In this document: one piece after another, positions 14,909 to 23,797 of the stretch | Layout of the letters: every line of letters starts with the position of its first letter | How positions within the stretch are numbered: the first letter of the stretch is position 1 | Source: Alphaproteobacteria bacterium | GTDB taxonomy: Bacteria > Myxococcota_A > UBA796 > GCA-2862545 | NCBI GenBank assembly: GCA_020632915.1 | Contig: JACKEP010000014.1 | Span: forward strand, 1 to 64,000 | Direction of reading: 5' to 3' | Length of the DNA: 64,000 bases | Position numbers and translations under genes: made by a program | Notes under the pieces: model-generated | Told to the model about the DNA's origin: nothing | The model's database searches: none | The model's input: only the letters and a program-made list of their open reading frames with translations

Positions 14909-17746
14909 TTGACCAGCCTGCCCGCGCCGGTGGCCGCCGCGATCGCGCGCCACACGAGCCACCCCGTCCTGGGCGCCCTGCGCACCGCCGGCACGCGCCC
15001 CCTCGGCACCCTCGGCAGCCCACAGATCCTGGCACCGGTGTGGGTGGCGGTCACCGCCGACCGCGTGTGGACGGTGGCGGCCACCGACGACGACGCCTGG
15101 GTGCGGGCCGACGGCGGCACCGACACGCTCCGCCACGACCGCGGCTGGGTCACCGACGCGCTCATCGTGCGCGGCCGGTCGTGGCCCCTGCGCACCGGCT
15201 CGCGCAAGGCCGCCGAGCAGCTCGTGGAGCAGTGGGTGGAGGCCCCGCGCGGCGGCGGCCCGATCGACCCGCCCGCACCGCCGCCCGTGCCCCCGGAGCG
15301 GGCCCCGCTCGCCCATGCCGCCCGCGGCCCGGAGTGGTTCGCCGAGCGCGTGCCCGCCGATCCGGCCCACCGCTGGCTGGTGCTCCTGGAGACCGCGTCG
15401 ACCTGGTGCTTCCCCACCGACGACGGCACCACGCCGTCGGTCCCGGTGTGGGTGGGCGTGTCCGACCACGACGTGGTGCTCGCCGCCCACCACGGCAGCC
15501 ACCTGGCGTGGCGCCGCGTGCAGGGTCCGCTCACGCGCCGACGCCGCGGCAGCCGCCTGCACCTGGTCGCGCCCGAGGTCGACGTCACCGTGTCCGTGCT
15601 GGGCGACGAGACGGAGGCGCTGGTGGTGGCGCTGTCGCTCGCCGGCACGCCCGAGCGGTGGGCCGTGCTGGGCCGTCACCTCGTGCTGCACGGCCCGAAC
15701 GGCCACGCCGTGCAGGCCTGGGCCGAGGCCGTCGAGCTCGGCCGCGACGGCACCTGCTGGCCCGACATCGCGCGCTGGGCCTGGGTGGCCTGCGACGCCC
15801 CCGCGGCCCACACGGCCCTCGGCGTGGCGATCCGGCAGGGTCGGCTCACCGCCGGCGACCGCTCGGCGTGGGTCGAGCCCGTCCCCGCCTGGCAGCGGGC
15901 GATCCAGGAGCCGCAGGCGGCCGCTGCCGTCCTCCACGACCGCCTCGGCGCCGTGCTCGACGGCCACGGCGTGCCCCCGCTCCCTGACGTGTTCCCCCAC
16001 CCGCCGTCCGACGCCCCCGAGCTGTGGACCGGCGTGCTCGCCGCGCTCGGTCGGTGGACCGAGGCCGACGCCGCGGGGCGGGCCCTGTCCGACACCCCCC
16101 GCGGCCTCGAGACCCTCGCCGCGCTGCGCACGGTGGAGCACCACGACGGCGCGCAGGCTGCCTGGCGGCAGGCCGCGCAGGCGTGGCGCGGCGCCGGGCA
16201 GGCCGAGCCGGCGTGGCGCTGCCTGCGGCACGTGCTCGACGGCACGCCCCTGCCCGCCGACCACTGGCGCGCCGGCACCTGGGCCTGGGAGGACGGAGAC
16301 CGCGAGGTGGCCGAGGCCGCGTGGCAGCGCGCGCTGAGCGTCGACCCCGAGGGCGTGGAGCTCGATCACCCTCCGCTCGACGACGACCCCTGGCGCGTGC
16401 TGGCCGAGCTCGCCGCCCGCGTGGGCGCGTGGTCGCTCGTGGCGCGCGCGTGGCGCCAGGTGCTCGCCCGCCTGCCCGACGACGAGGACGCCGCGTGGGC
16501 GCTGGCGGCGGTGCTCGGCGACCACCTGGACGCGTCCACCGACGCGGTCGACGTGCTGTCCCGCCTCGCCACCCACGCCGAGGACGCCGACCAGCCGTCG
16601 CGCCCGGCCGCCGAGGTGTGGCTGGAGGTGGCCCGACGCGCCGACGGGGCCGCGCGCCTCGACGCCCTGCGCAAGGCCGTCGCCACCGGGTTCCTGCACG
16701 GCGGTGTGCTCGCCCGCGCCCGCGACGCCGACGGCGTCCCCGAGGCCACCGTGACGTGGTGGACCCACCTCGAACGCCTCCTGGCCGGCGACACCGCGCC
16801 CGACGCCGCCACCCCCGGCCACCGGGCCTGGCTGTCGCCGTCGGAGCTCGCCGCGCTGCACCCTGGCGGCGCCGGGTGGCTCGCCGACCTGCGGGCCCAG
16901 CTCGAGGCCGTCCACCCGCCCGCCCGCGAGGCGCTGGTGCGCGGTCTGCAGCCCCTGGCCGAAGGCTGGCCCGAGGCCGCCGCCGCCCTCGCCGCGCTGG
17001 CCACGGCGCTGCAGGTGCCGCGCCCGGACGCGTTCCTCTACCGCGGCGACGGCGCGTGGGGCGTGGGCGCCTGGCCCACCGAGCCGCCCGTGGTGCTCGT
17101 CGGCGTGCGCCACGCCGAACCGGGTCCCCGCCACCTGGAGGGTGCCGCGCTGAGCTTCGCCCTGGCCGTGGAGCTGGCCCACCTGGCGTGCGACCACCCG
17201 CTCCTCGACGTCGACACCACGGTGCTCGGCACGTCCCGCTCCGTGTACACGGCGTTCGGTCGCTACGCCGGCACGGCCGAGACCGTGGTCGACCTGGTCA
17301 CCCTCGTGCCGGGCATCGACCAGCTCGCCAAGATCGAGAAGGTCGTGCGGGCGTCGCGCAAGGTGTTCGCCGCACGCCACGCGGTCGACAAGGCCACGTC
17401 GCTGGCGTCCCCGTGGCTCGCCGACGCGCTGGGCCGGTCCGACGCCACCGTGCGCGGCCTGTCGCGGGAGGGCCAGAAGGGCGCGGCGCTGCAGATGCGC
17501 CTGCACGCCGATCGCGTCGCCCTGCTGCTCACGGGCGACGTGCGCGCCGCGGTCGACGCGATCCTGCGCACGTCCACCACCGGCCTGCCGCTCGCCGAGC
17601 GCGTGGCGCGCGACGGCCTCGCCGCCGTGCTCGCCGACCCCGGCACCGCCCTCGCCACCGACGACGCGATGCGGATCACGAGCCTCGTGGCGTTCGCCGC
17701 CCGGAACGGACCGTTCCACCTGGCGGAGGTGAGCGTGGCGGGCTGA
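14909..17746 (+). CDS. large TPR-like protein with a degenerate M48-type peptidase region
   Basis: 945 residues from a TTG at 14909, with GGAG just upstream; no signal peptide. Residues ~1-260 hold two related beta-rich segments (VWVAVTADRVWTVAAT and VWVGVSDHDVVLAAHH). Residues ~320-640 are Ala/Trp-rich helical pairs resembling TPR or Sel1-like repeats. In the C-terminal third, VELAHLACDHPLL at 754-766 and MRLHADRVALLLTGD at ~863-877 match the HELxH and (S/A)DRAxLL elements of M48-like proteins. The first zinc His is replaced by Val754, so metal binding and peptidase activity are unlikely. It follows the sigma/anti-sigma/TatD genes on the same strand. Confidence 0.6.
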   Translation: MTSLPAPVAAAIARHTSHPVLGALRTAGTRPLGTLGSPQILAPVWVAVTADRVWTVAATDDDAWVRADGGTDTLRHDRGWVTDALIVRGRSWPLRTGSRKAAEQLVEQWVEAPRGGGPIDPPAPPPVPPERAPLAHAARGPEWFAERVPADPAHRWLVLLETASTWCFPTDDGTTPSVPVWVGVSDHDVVLAAHHGSHLAWRRVQGPLTRRRRGSRLHLVAPEVDVTVSVLGDETEALVVALSLAGTPERWAVLGRHLVLHGPNGHAVQAWAEAVELGRDGTCWPDIARWAWVACDAPAAHTALGVAIRQGRLTAGDRSAWVEPVPAWQRAIQEPQAAAAVLHDRLGAVLDGHGVPPLPDVFPHPPSDAPELWTGVLAALGRWTEADAAGRALSDTPRGLETLAALRTVEHHDGAQAAWRQAAQAWRGAGQAEPAWRCLRHVLDGTPLPADHWRAGTWAWEDGDREVAEAAWQRALSVDPEGVELDHPPLDDDPWRVLAELAARVGAWSLVARAWRQVLARLPDDEDAAWALAAVLGDHLDASTDAVDVLSRLATHAEDADQPSRPAAEVWLEVARRADGAARLDALRKAVATGFLHGGVLARARDADGVPEATVTWWTHLERLLAGDTAPDAATPGHRAWLSPSELAALHPGGAGWLADLRAQLEAVHPPAREALVRGLQPLAEGWPEAAAALAALATALQVPRPDAFLYRGDGAWGVGAWPTEPPVVLVGVRHAEPGPRHLEGAALSFALAVELAHLACDHPLLDVDTTVLGTSRSVYTAFGRYAGTAETVVDLVTLVPGIDQLAKIEKVVRASRKVFAARHAVDKATSLASPWLADALGRSDATVRGLSREGQKGAALQMRLHADRVALLLTGDVRAAVDAILRTSTTGLPLAERVARDGLAAVLADPGTALATDDAMRITSLVAFAARNGPFHLAEVSVAG

Positions 17747-17758
17747 CGGGGCCCGGGC

Positions 17759-18544
17759 TCACAGCGCGAACGTGGCGCCCGCGAGCACGCGGATGCGCGC
17801 GGTGACGCCGCCGCCGGTGACGGTGACCGGACCGTGTCCGTAGACGTCGATCGCGGCCGTGGCGAGCGCGAACGAGGGGCCGCCCTCGAAGCGGAACGCG
17901 AGGCTGATCCGGTCGGTCACGCGCACCTCGCCGCCGGCGACGATGGGCACAGAGCCGAGGAAGATCACCGCACCGGGCGCGACCCACAGGTCGTCGTGCA
18001 GGATGAGCCCGAAGTCGACGTCGACCCGCTTGGCGATGGTGGTGGTCATCATCCAGCCGGGATGGAGCAGGCCCACCCCGACCTCGAACGGGTAGCCGGG
18101 GCCGAAGCCCAGGTGCACGGGCACGCTCGCGACCACGGACCCCTGGACGGCGCCGTTGTCGAACAGCTGCCACCGCAGGTCGAAGGCGGCCGTCGCCGCC
18201 AGCGGTGTGGCGGTGCCGCCGCAGCAGCCGGCCGGGAACGACAGGCGCACCCGCGTGCCCACCTCCACCATCGACAGCGGGAAGCGGAAGCCGCCCTCGA
18301 GGTCGGCGTAGCCCAGGCTCACGTACCCCACGCGCCGGTCGACGATGCGGCCGCCGAGCAGGTTGTCGACCTGACGGGGCGCGGGCGGTGGGGTCTGCGC
18401 CTCCGGCACCACCCGTGGCGGTCGGTCGACCTCGGGGTCAACCATCGGCTCGGGCGCGTCGTCGACCGGCGGCGGCGCGTCCTGCGCGCGCGCGAGGCTC
18501 GCTGCCAGCACCGCCGCGATGGCCATCCCGATGCGTCCGACCAC
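17759..18544 (-). CDS. outer-membrane beta-barrel-like exported protein
   Basis: A 261-residue protein with a Sec signal peptide (cleavage after SLARAQ, about residue 21), then a ~40-residue Pro/Asp/Glu-rich linker. The remainder consists of alternating amphipathic strands (for example VGYVSLGYADLEGGFRF and ISLAFRFEGGPSFALATAA) and ends in an aromatic-hydrophobic strand, AGATFAL. This is the pattern of a small outer-membrane barrel. It converges on the 945-residue gene with a 12-bp gap. Function unknown. Confidence 0.65.
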   Translation of the reverse strand: MVGRIGMAIAAVLAASLARAQDAPPPVDDAPEPMVDPEVDRPPRVVPEAQTPPPAPRQVDNLLGGRIVDRRVGYVSLGYADLEGGFRFPLSMVEVGTRVRLSFPAGCCGGTATPLAATAAFDLRWQLFDNGAVQGSVVASVPVHLGFGPGYPFEVGVGLLHPGWMMTTTIAKRVDVDFGLILHDDLWVAPGAVIFLGSVPIVAGGEVRVTDRISLAFRFEGGPSFALATAAIDVYGHGPVTVTGGGVTARIRVLAGATFAL

Positions 18545-18594
18545 GCCCCCTCCGGCTGCCCCGGCCGCAGGGTAGCCCCCCGGGGCGATCGCGC

Positions 18595-20127
18595 CTACAC
18601 CGCCTCGCCGACGAACCGCCGCGCCCGGTGGGCGAGCCCGTAGATCGTCTCGCTCGGGTTGACGCCGAGCGAGGTGGGCAGGACCGAGCCGTCGACGACG
18701 AACAGGTTGGGCACGCCGCGGAAGCGGTGCTCGGTGTCGACCACACTGGTGGACGGATCGCCACCCATCGTGCAGCCGCCCATCTGGTGGGCGGTGAAGA
18801 TCATGTGCTCGTGGGCGCCGTAGGCGCGGCGGTCGAGCTCGGCGAGATCGGCCTCGCTGCGGGCGACGACCGGCTGGTAGTGGCCCGAGCCCACGATCGT
18901 GGCGCCCGCGGCGAGCTGGATGCGCATCATCTGCTCGAAGGCGTGACGGAAGGCCTCCTGCAGGAACGGCCGCACGGGGTAGTCCAGGCGCGGCGTGCCG
19001 TCGGGCCGAAGGCTCACGGTGCCGCCGTCGTCGCCGGGCAGGATGCCGTCGCGCATCAACCCGAGGACGGCGTTGGTGTGGGGCAGATCGCCGATCGCCT
19101 CCCGCAGGTCGGCGCCGAACTGGGCCATGCCGACCGACGCGAGCATCGGCTGCAGCGGCGGCACCTCCAGGAAGTAGCCGACCCTGTCGGGCCCGCGGTC
19201 GATGAACTGGTGGGAGCCGACCGACTGCGGCGCGCCCCAGAACGGGTTGATCACGTGCTCGAAACGGGCAAACGTGCCGATGACGGGGTGGAGGAACGTG
19301 CGCCGTCCCACCCGCCCGTCGGCCGTGAGCCCCGACCGCAGCAACAGCGCGGGCCCGTTGATGGCGCCGCCGCTGCTCACGGCCACCTTGGGACGCACCA
19401 CCACCGCCGGACCGTCGGGCGCGCCGGCCTGCGGCGACATCCCCCGCCCGTGCACGGCGACCACGCGGTCGCCGTCGACCTCCAGGCGCTCGACCCGGAC
19501 GTTGGCGTACAGCTGCAGGCCCTCGCCGACGGCGTCCTGCAGGTAGGTGATGCCCATCGCCTGCTTGCCGTCGACCGGGCAGCCGACGCCGCAGTAGCCG
19601 CTGTTGGCGCAGCCCTTGACGTTACGGCGCAGCGCCTTGGCCTCCCAGCCGAGCGCCCGCGCCCCGTCGAGGAGCACGCGGTTGTTGGGGTTGGCGATCG
19701 CCTCGGGCCACTCCGCCACGCTCAGGCGCAGCTCGACGGCCTCGAAGTGGGGGTCGAGGCCGAGGTCGTCGATGCCGTGGTGCTGCGCCCAGTGCTGCTG
19801 CACGGCGGCCGGGGTGCGGAAGCAGGTGGTCCAGTTGACGGTGGTGGATCCGCCCACGCTGCGGCCCTGCATCACCGTGATCGCGCCGTCGGCCGTGCCC
19901 CGCGTGCCCCGCTCCTGGTACATGGCGGGCATCATCTCCGCCTCCTGGAGCGTGAAGTCGGCGCGGGTCATGTGGCTGCCCTCTTCGAGCATCACCACGC
20001 TCAGACCGGCTTCGACGAGGCCCGCGGCGAGCACGGCGCCGCCGGCACCCGACCCGACGATGCACACGTCGCACGTGAGCTCGACCGGGGCGGTGACGTC
20101 CTTCCAGGTGTGGATGGCCCCCTTCAC
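18595..20127 (-). CDS. GMC-family FAD-dependent oxidoreductase
   Basis: The GTG at 20127 overlaps the stop of the upstream gene (GTGA), giving 510 residues. The FAD-binding motif CIVGSGAGGAVLAAGL lies at residues ~20-36. A Cys-rich block (CANSGYCGVGCP) sits mid-protein, and the C-terminal GMC domain has AHQMGGCTMGGDP followed by DGSVLPTSLGVNPSETI. GMC dehydrogenases oxidise alcohols, sterols or sugars. The layout (Cys block, partner small subunit) is like long-chain alcohol or sugar dehydrogenases. With the Tat-exported subunit upstream, it probably works at the periplasmic face as a complex. Confidence 0.88.
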   Translation of the reverse strand: MKGAIHTWKDVTAPVELTCDVCIVGSGAGGAVLAAGLVEAGLSVVMLEEGSHMTRADFTLQEAEMMPAMYQERGTRGTADGAITVMQGRSVGGSTTVNWTTCFRTPAAVQQHWAQHHGIDDLGLDPHFEAVELRLSVAEWPEAIANPNNRVLLDGARALGWEAKALRRNVKGCANSGYCGVGCPVDGKQAMGITYLQDAVGEGLQLYANVRVERLEVDGDRVVAVHGRGMSPQAGAPDGPAVVVRPKVAVSSGGAINGPALLLRSGLTADGRVGRRTFLHPVIGTFARFEHVINPFWGAPQSVGSHQFIDRGPDRVGYFLEVPPLQPMLASVGMAQFGADLREAIGDLPHTNAVLGLMRDGILPGDDGGTVSLRPDGTPRLDYPVRPFLQEAFRHAFEQMMRIQLAAGATIVGSGHYQPVVARSEADLAELDRRAYGAHEHMIFTAHQMGGCTMGGDPSTSVVDTEHRFRGVPNLFVVDGSVLPTSLGVNPSETIYGLAHRARRFVGEAV

Positions 20128-20750
20128 GGCGTCGCCTCCTCGGCGCTCGCGGCCTGCTCCAGGGCCTCGACGGTGCCCGCGACCACGGCCTGGGCCTCCT
20201 GACGGGCCTCGTAGCGGCGCGCGGCGAGGAAGGCGCTGAAGTCGGGCGGGCCCGGGTAGCCCACGCTGGCGTAGGTCTCGGGGCTGCCGTGGTAGGCCGC
20301 CGCCGTGAGCCCGCGCACCGCCCGGTAGACCTGCCGGCGCAGCTGCAGGGAGCTGTCGCGCCACGTGGCCAGGATGACGTCCTGCTGGGCGGGCGTGGAC
20401 GCCGTGAACGTGCGCGGCCGCCCGTCCAGCACCAACCCCGCGAGGGCGTTCTCCAACAGCATCAGCGCCTGCTCCAGCTCGGCCGCCACGGCCGACGGCA
20501 GGGTGGCCATCAGCGCGTCGACCTTCTCGGCGACGTGGACCGCAGCCGCCGTGGGCGCGCCGTCCCCCCCGGGGCACACCCGATCGGCCACGGCGGCGAG
20601 CACCGAGAAGGCCCGCGGGGACAGCGCCTGCAGCGGCATCGCCGGCTCTCGAAGGACGGTGGGGCGCAGCGCCACGCCGATCCCTCCCACGGCGAGCAGG
20701 GCGGCACCGCCCAACCCCACCCCGAGCAGGCCCCGTCGTGTCAGTGCCAT
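20124..20750 (-). CDS. gluconate 2-dehydrogenase subunit 3-family protein
   Basis: A 208-residue protein starting at the ATG at 20750 with a twin-arginine signal (LTRRGLLGVGLGGAALLAVG). The mature part has the helical pattern of gluconate 2-dehydrogenase subunit 3, including SPRAFSVLAAVADRVCPGG and later YPGPPDFSAF. In this family the small Tat-exported subunit pairs with a GMC flavoprotein and helps carry it across the membrane. Here the GMC gene follows with a four-base overlap, which supports that role. Confidence 0.82.
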   Translation of the reverse strand: MALTRRGLLGVGLGGAALLAVGGIGVALRPTVLREPAMPLQALSPRAFSVLAAVADRVCPGGDGAPTAAAVHVAEKVDALMATLPSAVAAELEQALMLLENALAGLVLDGRPRTFTASTPAQQDVILATWRDSSLQLRRQVYRAVRGLTAAAYHGSPETYASVGYPGPPDFSAFLAARRYEARQEAQAVVAGTVEALEQAASAEEATP

Positions 20751-20799
20751 CGCGCCTCCGGTGGGCTCCCGTATCGCGGCACCCGCGGCACCCGCCCGA

Positions 20800-21657
20800 T
20801 CAGTTGAGCGCCGCGTCGCTGCCGGACACACCGATCAGCTCGCGCGCCCCGCCGTTGCACGCGCGGTAGCGGTACAGCTCGAACGTGTGGTTGCCGCCGT
20901 AGGGCGCGTCGTAGGCGTAGGTCCACGGCCGCGCACCGTCGACGACCTCGCCGGCTGGCTGCTCCTTGCCGGCCTCCAGCGGCTGGGAGTCGAACCACGC
21001 GTCGAACGTGTAGGTGCACGCGGCGTCGCCGTCGGCGTCGGCCTCCGACCACGCCCCGGCGACGATCGCCCCGGACGGCACGTCGATGCGCGGGCCGCCG
21101 TCGGCGAGCTCCTGGGCGGCCTTGGCGTGATCCTTGGCGGCGTCGTTGAAGAACAGCGGCGCGTCCGGCGGCTGGTACGACAGCACCACGCCCGCGTTGT
21201 CGGGGAACTGGAGGAACTCCTTGGGGCGCGGCGCGATCGTCTCCTTGCCGTCGGCGTCCACCGACCCCACCAGCACCTCCACGGCGCACTTGGACAGGCG
21301 GGGCTGCAGGTAGACGCGCTTGGGCTGCTCACCGCCGCTGTCGATCAGGCGCTTGCGGGGGCCCGTGGGCCGCTCGTCGAACTGCCAGTCGTGCTCGTGG
21401 CGCGTGCCCACCAGCTCGAGCTTGTGGTTGGAGAAGGACGGATCGACGTACCACAACACCGTGTCACCGCCGCGCTGGAGCACCCGGAAGCGCGTCTTGA
21501 CGTCGCCGGTGGCGAGCACCCAGTCCCCCGCCATCGCGTCCATGCCGACCCGCGGGCACTTGTCGTTGACCTGCTCGGCCGGAGCCGGTTCGGGGGCGGA
21601 ACCCCCACAGGCGAGGCTCACGGCGATCGCGGCAGCGGGCAGCACGAGGTGACGCAT
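20800..21657 (-). CDS. hypothetical lipoprotein
   Basis: The start at 21657 gives a clean lipoprotein signal (MRHLVLPAAAIAVSLACGG, Cys at residue 17). The 285-residue product then has a beta-rich region with several Trp and charged strands (DWVLATGDVKTRFRV; LWYVDPSFSNHKLELVG) and a C-terminal Cys. No catalytic motif is recognised. It lies 49 bp upstream of the Tat-exported small-subunit gene on the same strand and may share its transcript. Confidence 0.68.
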   Translation of the reverse strand: MRHLVLPAAAIAVSLACGGSAPEPAPAEQVNDKCPRVGMDAMAGDWVLATGDVKTRFRVLQRGGDTVLWYVDPSFSNHKLELVGTRHEHDWQFDERPTGPRKRLIDSGGEQPKRVYLQPRLSKCAVEVLVGSVDADGKETIAPRPKEFLQFPDNAGVVLSYQPPDAPLFFNDAAKDHAKAAQELADGGPRIDVPSGAIVAGAWSEADADGDAACTYTFDAWFDSQPLEAGKEQPAGEVVDGARPWTYAYDAPYGGNHTFELYRYRACNGGARELIGVSGSDAALN

Positions 21658-21717
21658 GGACGGCTCCTGGGAAGGGTGCCGCATCGTACCCCTGTTTCGA
21701 CCGTCGAAAGCAAGCCC

Positions 21718-21915
21718 TCAGGTGCCTTCGATGCCCGCGGCGTCCGCCCGACGACGGCGCCACGCGACCAGCGCGGCGAGCAGGAGCATGCCGGTGACGC
21801 CCACGTCGTCGGCCAGACCCACCAGCGGCACGGCGTCGGGGATGAGGTCGAGCGGCATCACGTCGTAGACGAGCGCAGCGGCGAGGAGCCACCAGGGGAG
21901 TCGGGTCGTGTCCAT
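21718..21915 (-). CDS. short YkvA/DUF1232-like membrane protein
   Basis: 65 residues with the DUF1232 hallmark: YDVMPLDLIPDAVPLVGLAD followed by a second hydrophobic helix (VTGMLLLAALVAW) and a basic C-terminus. Two membrane segments are predicted. It is shorter than typical YkvA proteins (usually about 100 residues or more), lacking their N-terminal soluble helix. The start is the ATG at 21915; upstream in-frame codons would place a non-hydrophobic Arg-rich extension. Function in the family is unknown. Confidence 0.65.
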   Translation of the reverse strand: MDTTRLPWWLLAAALVYDVMPLDLIPDAVPLVGLADDVGVTGMLLLAALVAWRRRRADAAGIEGT

Positions 21916-22051
21916 CGTCACCTCGGCATCGCGACCCGCGTCGGCCGCGCCCCGTAGACGTGGACACGCCGGCGGTTGTTGCAAGGGTGCAAGGACCGCG
22001 TCACACCGACCGGGGCGGACCTCGACCGTCCGTGACACCCCCGGAGCCCCG

Positions 22052-23134
22052 ATGCGCGCGCGCCTGACCCTGCTGCCCCTGCTCGCTGCCTGCACCGGCG
22101 CGCCCGCCACCGACGATGCCGACGACACGGACGTGGCGCCGGTGGCCTACGACGCGCCGGGCCCCTACGTCGCCGGCGCCCGGTCGATGGACGTGCTCGG
22201 CCCCGAGGGCCTCGTGCTCACCACCGAGGTGTGGTTTCCCGCCGAGCGCGACACCGGCGCCCCCTACGCCTACCTGGGCGTCATCCAGCGGGACGCCGTC
22301 GCCAACGCGACCCCGGCCTGCGACACGCCACGCCCTGTGGCCGTGTTCAGCCACGGCAACACCGGCCTGCGCTTCCAGTCGATCTTCCTGTCCGAGCACC
22401 TCGCCTCGCACGGCTGGGTCGTCGCGGCCCCGGACCACAAGTTCAACACGACCTTCGACACCGACACGAGCCGCACCGGCGAGGTGGCGCTGCGTCGCCC
22501 CGGCGACGTGGCGGCGGTGTACGACGCGCTGCTCGCCGACCCCACGCTGCTCGGCTGCGTCGACCCCGACGCCGGCTACGTCGCCATCGGCCACTCCTTC
22601 GGCGGCTGGACCGCGCTGGCCACCGCGGGCGCCACCCTCGACCTCGACCACCTCACCGTGGCGTGCGGCGACGACCGCGGCTGGATGTGCCAGGTGCTCC
22701 TCGAGGCCACCACCGGCTCCACGCTCGACCTGTCCGATCCGCGCGTGACCGCCGCCGTCGCGATGGCGCCCTCCGGCTACGAGACGTTCGGCCCCGACGG
22801 CATGGCCACCCTCGCCGTCCCCACGCTGATCCTCGGCGGCTCCGAGGACGACCTGACGCCGTGGGACGTGCAGCAGGTGCCGATGCTGGAGGGGATGTCG
22901 GCGACCGCCCCGGAGGGCGCACGCCTGGAGGGGGCGAGCCACTACTCCTTCTCGGACGCCTGCGCGCTGGCCCCGGTCGACCCCTACTGCGACGGCAGCC
23001 TGGGCGTGGACGAGGCCCACCGCCTGATCAACGGGCTCACCACCGCGTTCCTGGAGGACGTCGCCGGTCGCGGCCAGGGCGCCGATCTGTGGCTGCCGCC
23101 CGACGACGCCCGCGTCACCTGGTGGACGCCGTGA
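22052..23134 (+). CDS. alpha/beta-hydrolase lipoprotein (PAF-acetylhydrolase-like)
   Basis: A 360-residue lipoprotein: the signal MRARLTLLPLLAAC sets the lipidated Cys at 14, followed by an Asp/Thr-rich spacer (TDDADDTDVAP). The hydrolase fold shows VAVFSHGNTGLR (oxyanion region), AIGHSFGGW (nucleophile elbow), LILGGSEDDLTP (acid) and GASHYSF (His). The order and spacing resemble platelet-activating-factor acetylhydrolase-like esterases, so an outer-membrane ester hydrolase is inferred. Its stop overlaps the GTG of the next gene. Confidence 0.82.
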   Translation: MRARLTLLPLLAACTGAPATDDADDTDVAPVAYDAPGPYVAGARSMDVLGPEGLVLTTEVWFPAERDTGAPYAYLGVIQRDAVANATPACDTPRPVAVFSHGNTGLRFQSIFLSEHLASHGWVVAAPDHKFNTTFDTDTSRTGEVALRRPGDVAAVYDALLADPTLLGCVDPDAGYVAIGHSFGGWTALATAGATLDLDHLTVACGDDRGWMCQVLLEATTGSTLDLSDPRVTAAVAMAPSGYETFGPDGMATLAVPTLILGGSEDDLTPWDVQQVPMLEGMSATAPEGARLEGASHYSFSDACALAPVDPYCDGSLGVDEAHRLINGLTTAFLEDVAGRGQGADLWLPPDDARVTWWTP

Positions 23135-23514
23135 CGGCCGACCCCGTCCCGTGGACCCCGGGCAGCTGTCACTGCGGCGCCGTGGCGTTCCGCGTGCGGG
23201 TGCGCGCCCGGGAGGCGATCGCGTGCTCGTGCTCGATCTGCACGCTCAAGGGCTTCCTGCACCTCATCGTGCCGCCGGAGGACTTCGAGCTCCTCACGGG
23301 TGCGGACGACCTGACGCTTTACACGTTCGGCACCCACACAGCGAAGCACCGCTTCTGTCGGCACTGCGGCATCCACGCCTTCTACACGCCGCGCTCCCAC
23401 CCCGACCACGTCGACGTCAACGTGCACGCGCTGCACGGAACGTCTCCGGACGACTTCCGGATCGTGCCGTTCGATGGCCGGAACTGGGAGGACAACATCG
23501 ACGCGATCCGGTGA
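23131..23514 (+). CDS. GFA/CENP-V-fold zinc protein
   Basis: A GTG start at 23131 overlaps the preceding stop (GTGA). The 127-residue product has the zinc-binding Cys sets of the glutathione-dependent formaldehyde-activating (GFA) fold: GSCHCGAVAF, ACSCSICTLKG and FCRHCGIHAF. Members range from GFA proper to proteins of unknown substrate, so formaldehyde activation should not be assumed. It is cytosolic, unlike its lipoprotein partner upstream. Confidence 0.85.
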   Translation: MTADPVPWTPGSCHCGAVAFRVRVRAREAIACSCSICTLKGFLHLIVPPEDFELLTGADDLTLYTFGTHTAKHRFCRHCGIHAFYTPRSHPDHVDVNVHALHGTSPDDFRIVPFDGRNWEDNIDAIR

Positions 23515-23797
23515 TCGGGACGGCCTGTCGCGAGGTCGAAGTCGTGCGACAAGCTACCGAATGAACGCGACACACAATTTCTGCTAGCCAGACCGCCGGC
23601 TCGCCTCTACTTTCACAGAGCCAGCACGTCCCGCTGGCGCCCTGGAGCCCCTCCCGTCCGTCCTCCGAGGCCGGAGCGTCCTCGTCGTGCGTTCATCGTT
23701 CAACCCTTTCCGCCGTTTGTACGTCGGCTTGGGGTGACGGATGGCCACGGCGCGGTCCGGGCGGAGCTCTGCCCAACCCTGTGTGCAGGAGTACACC

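Noticed and set aside
13856..17719. 1287-codon minus-strand frame
   Set aside because: Shadow of the TatD and M48-like genes; low-complexity Gly/Arg/His/Val composition, no motif.
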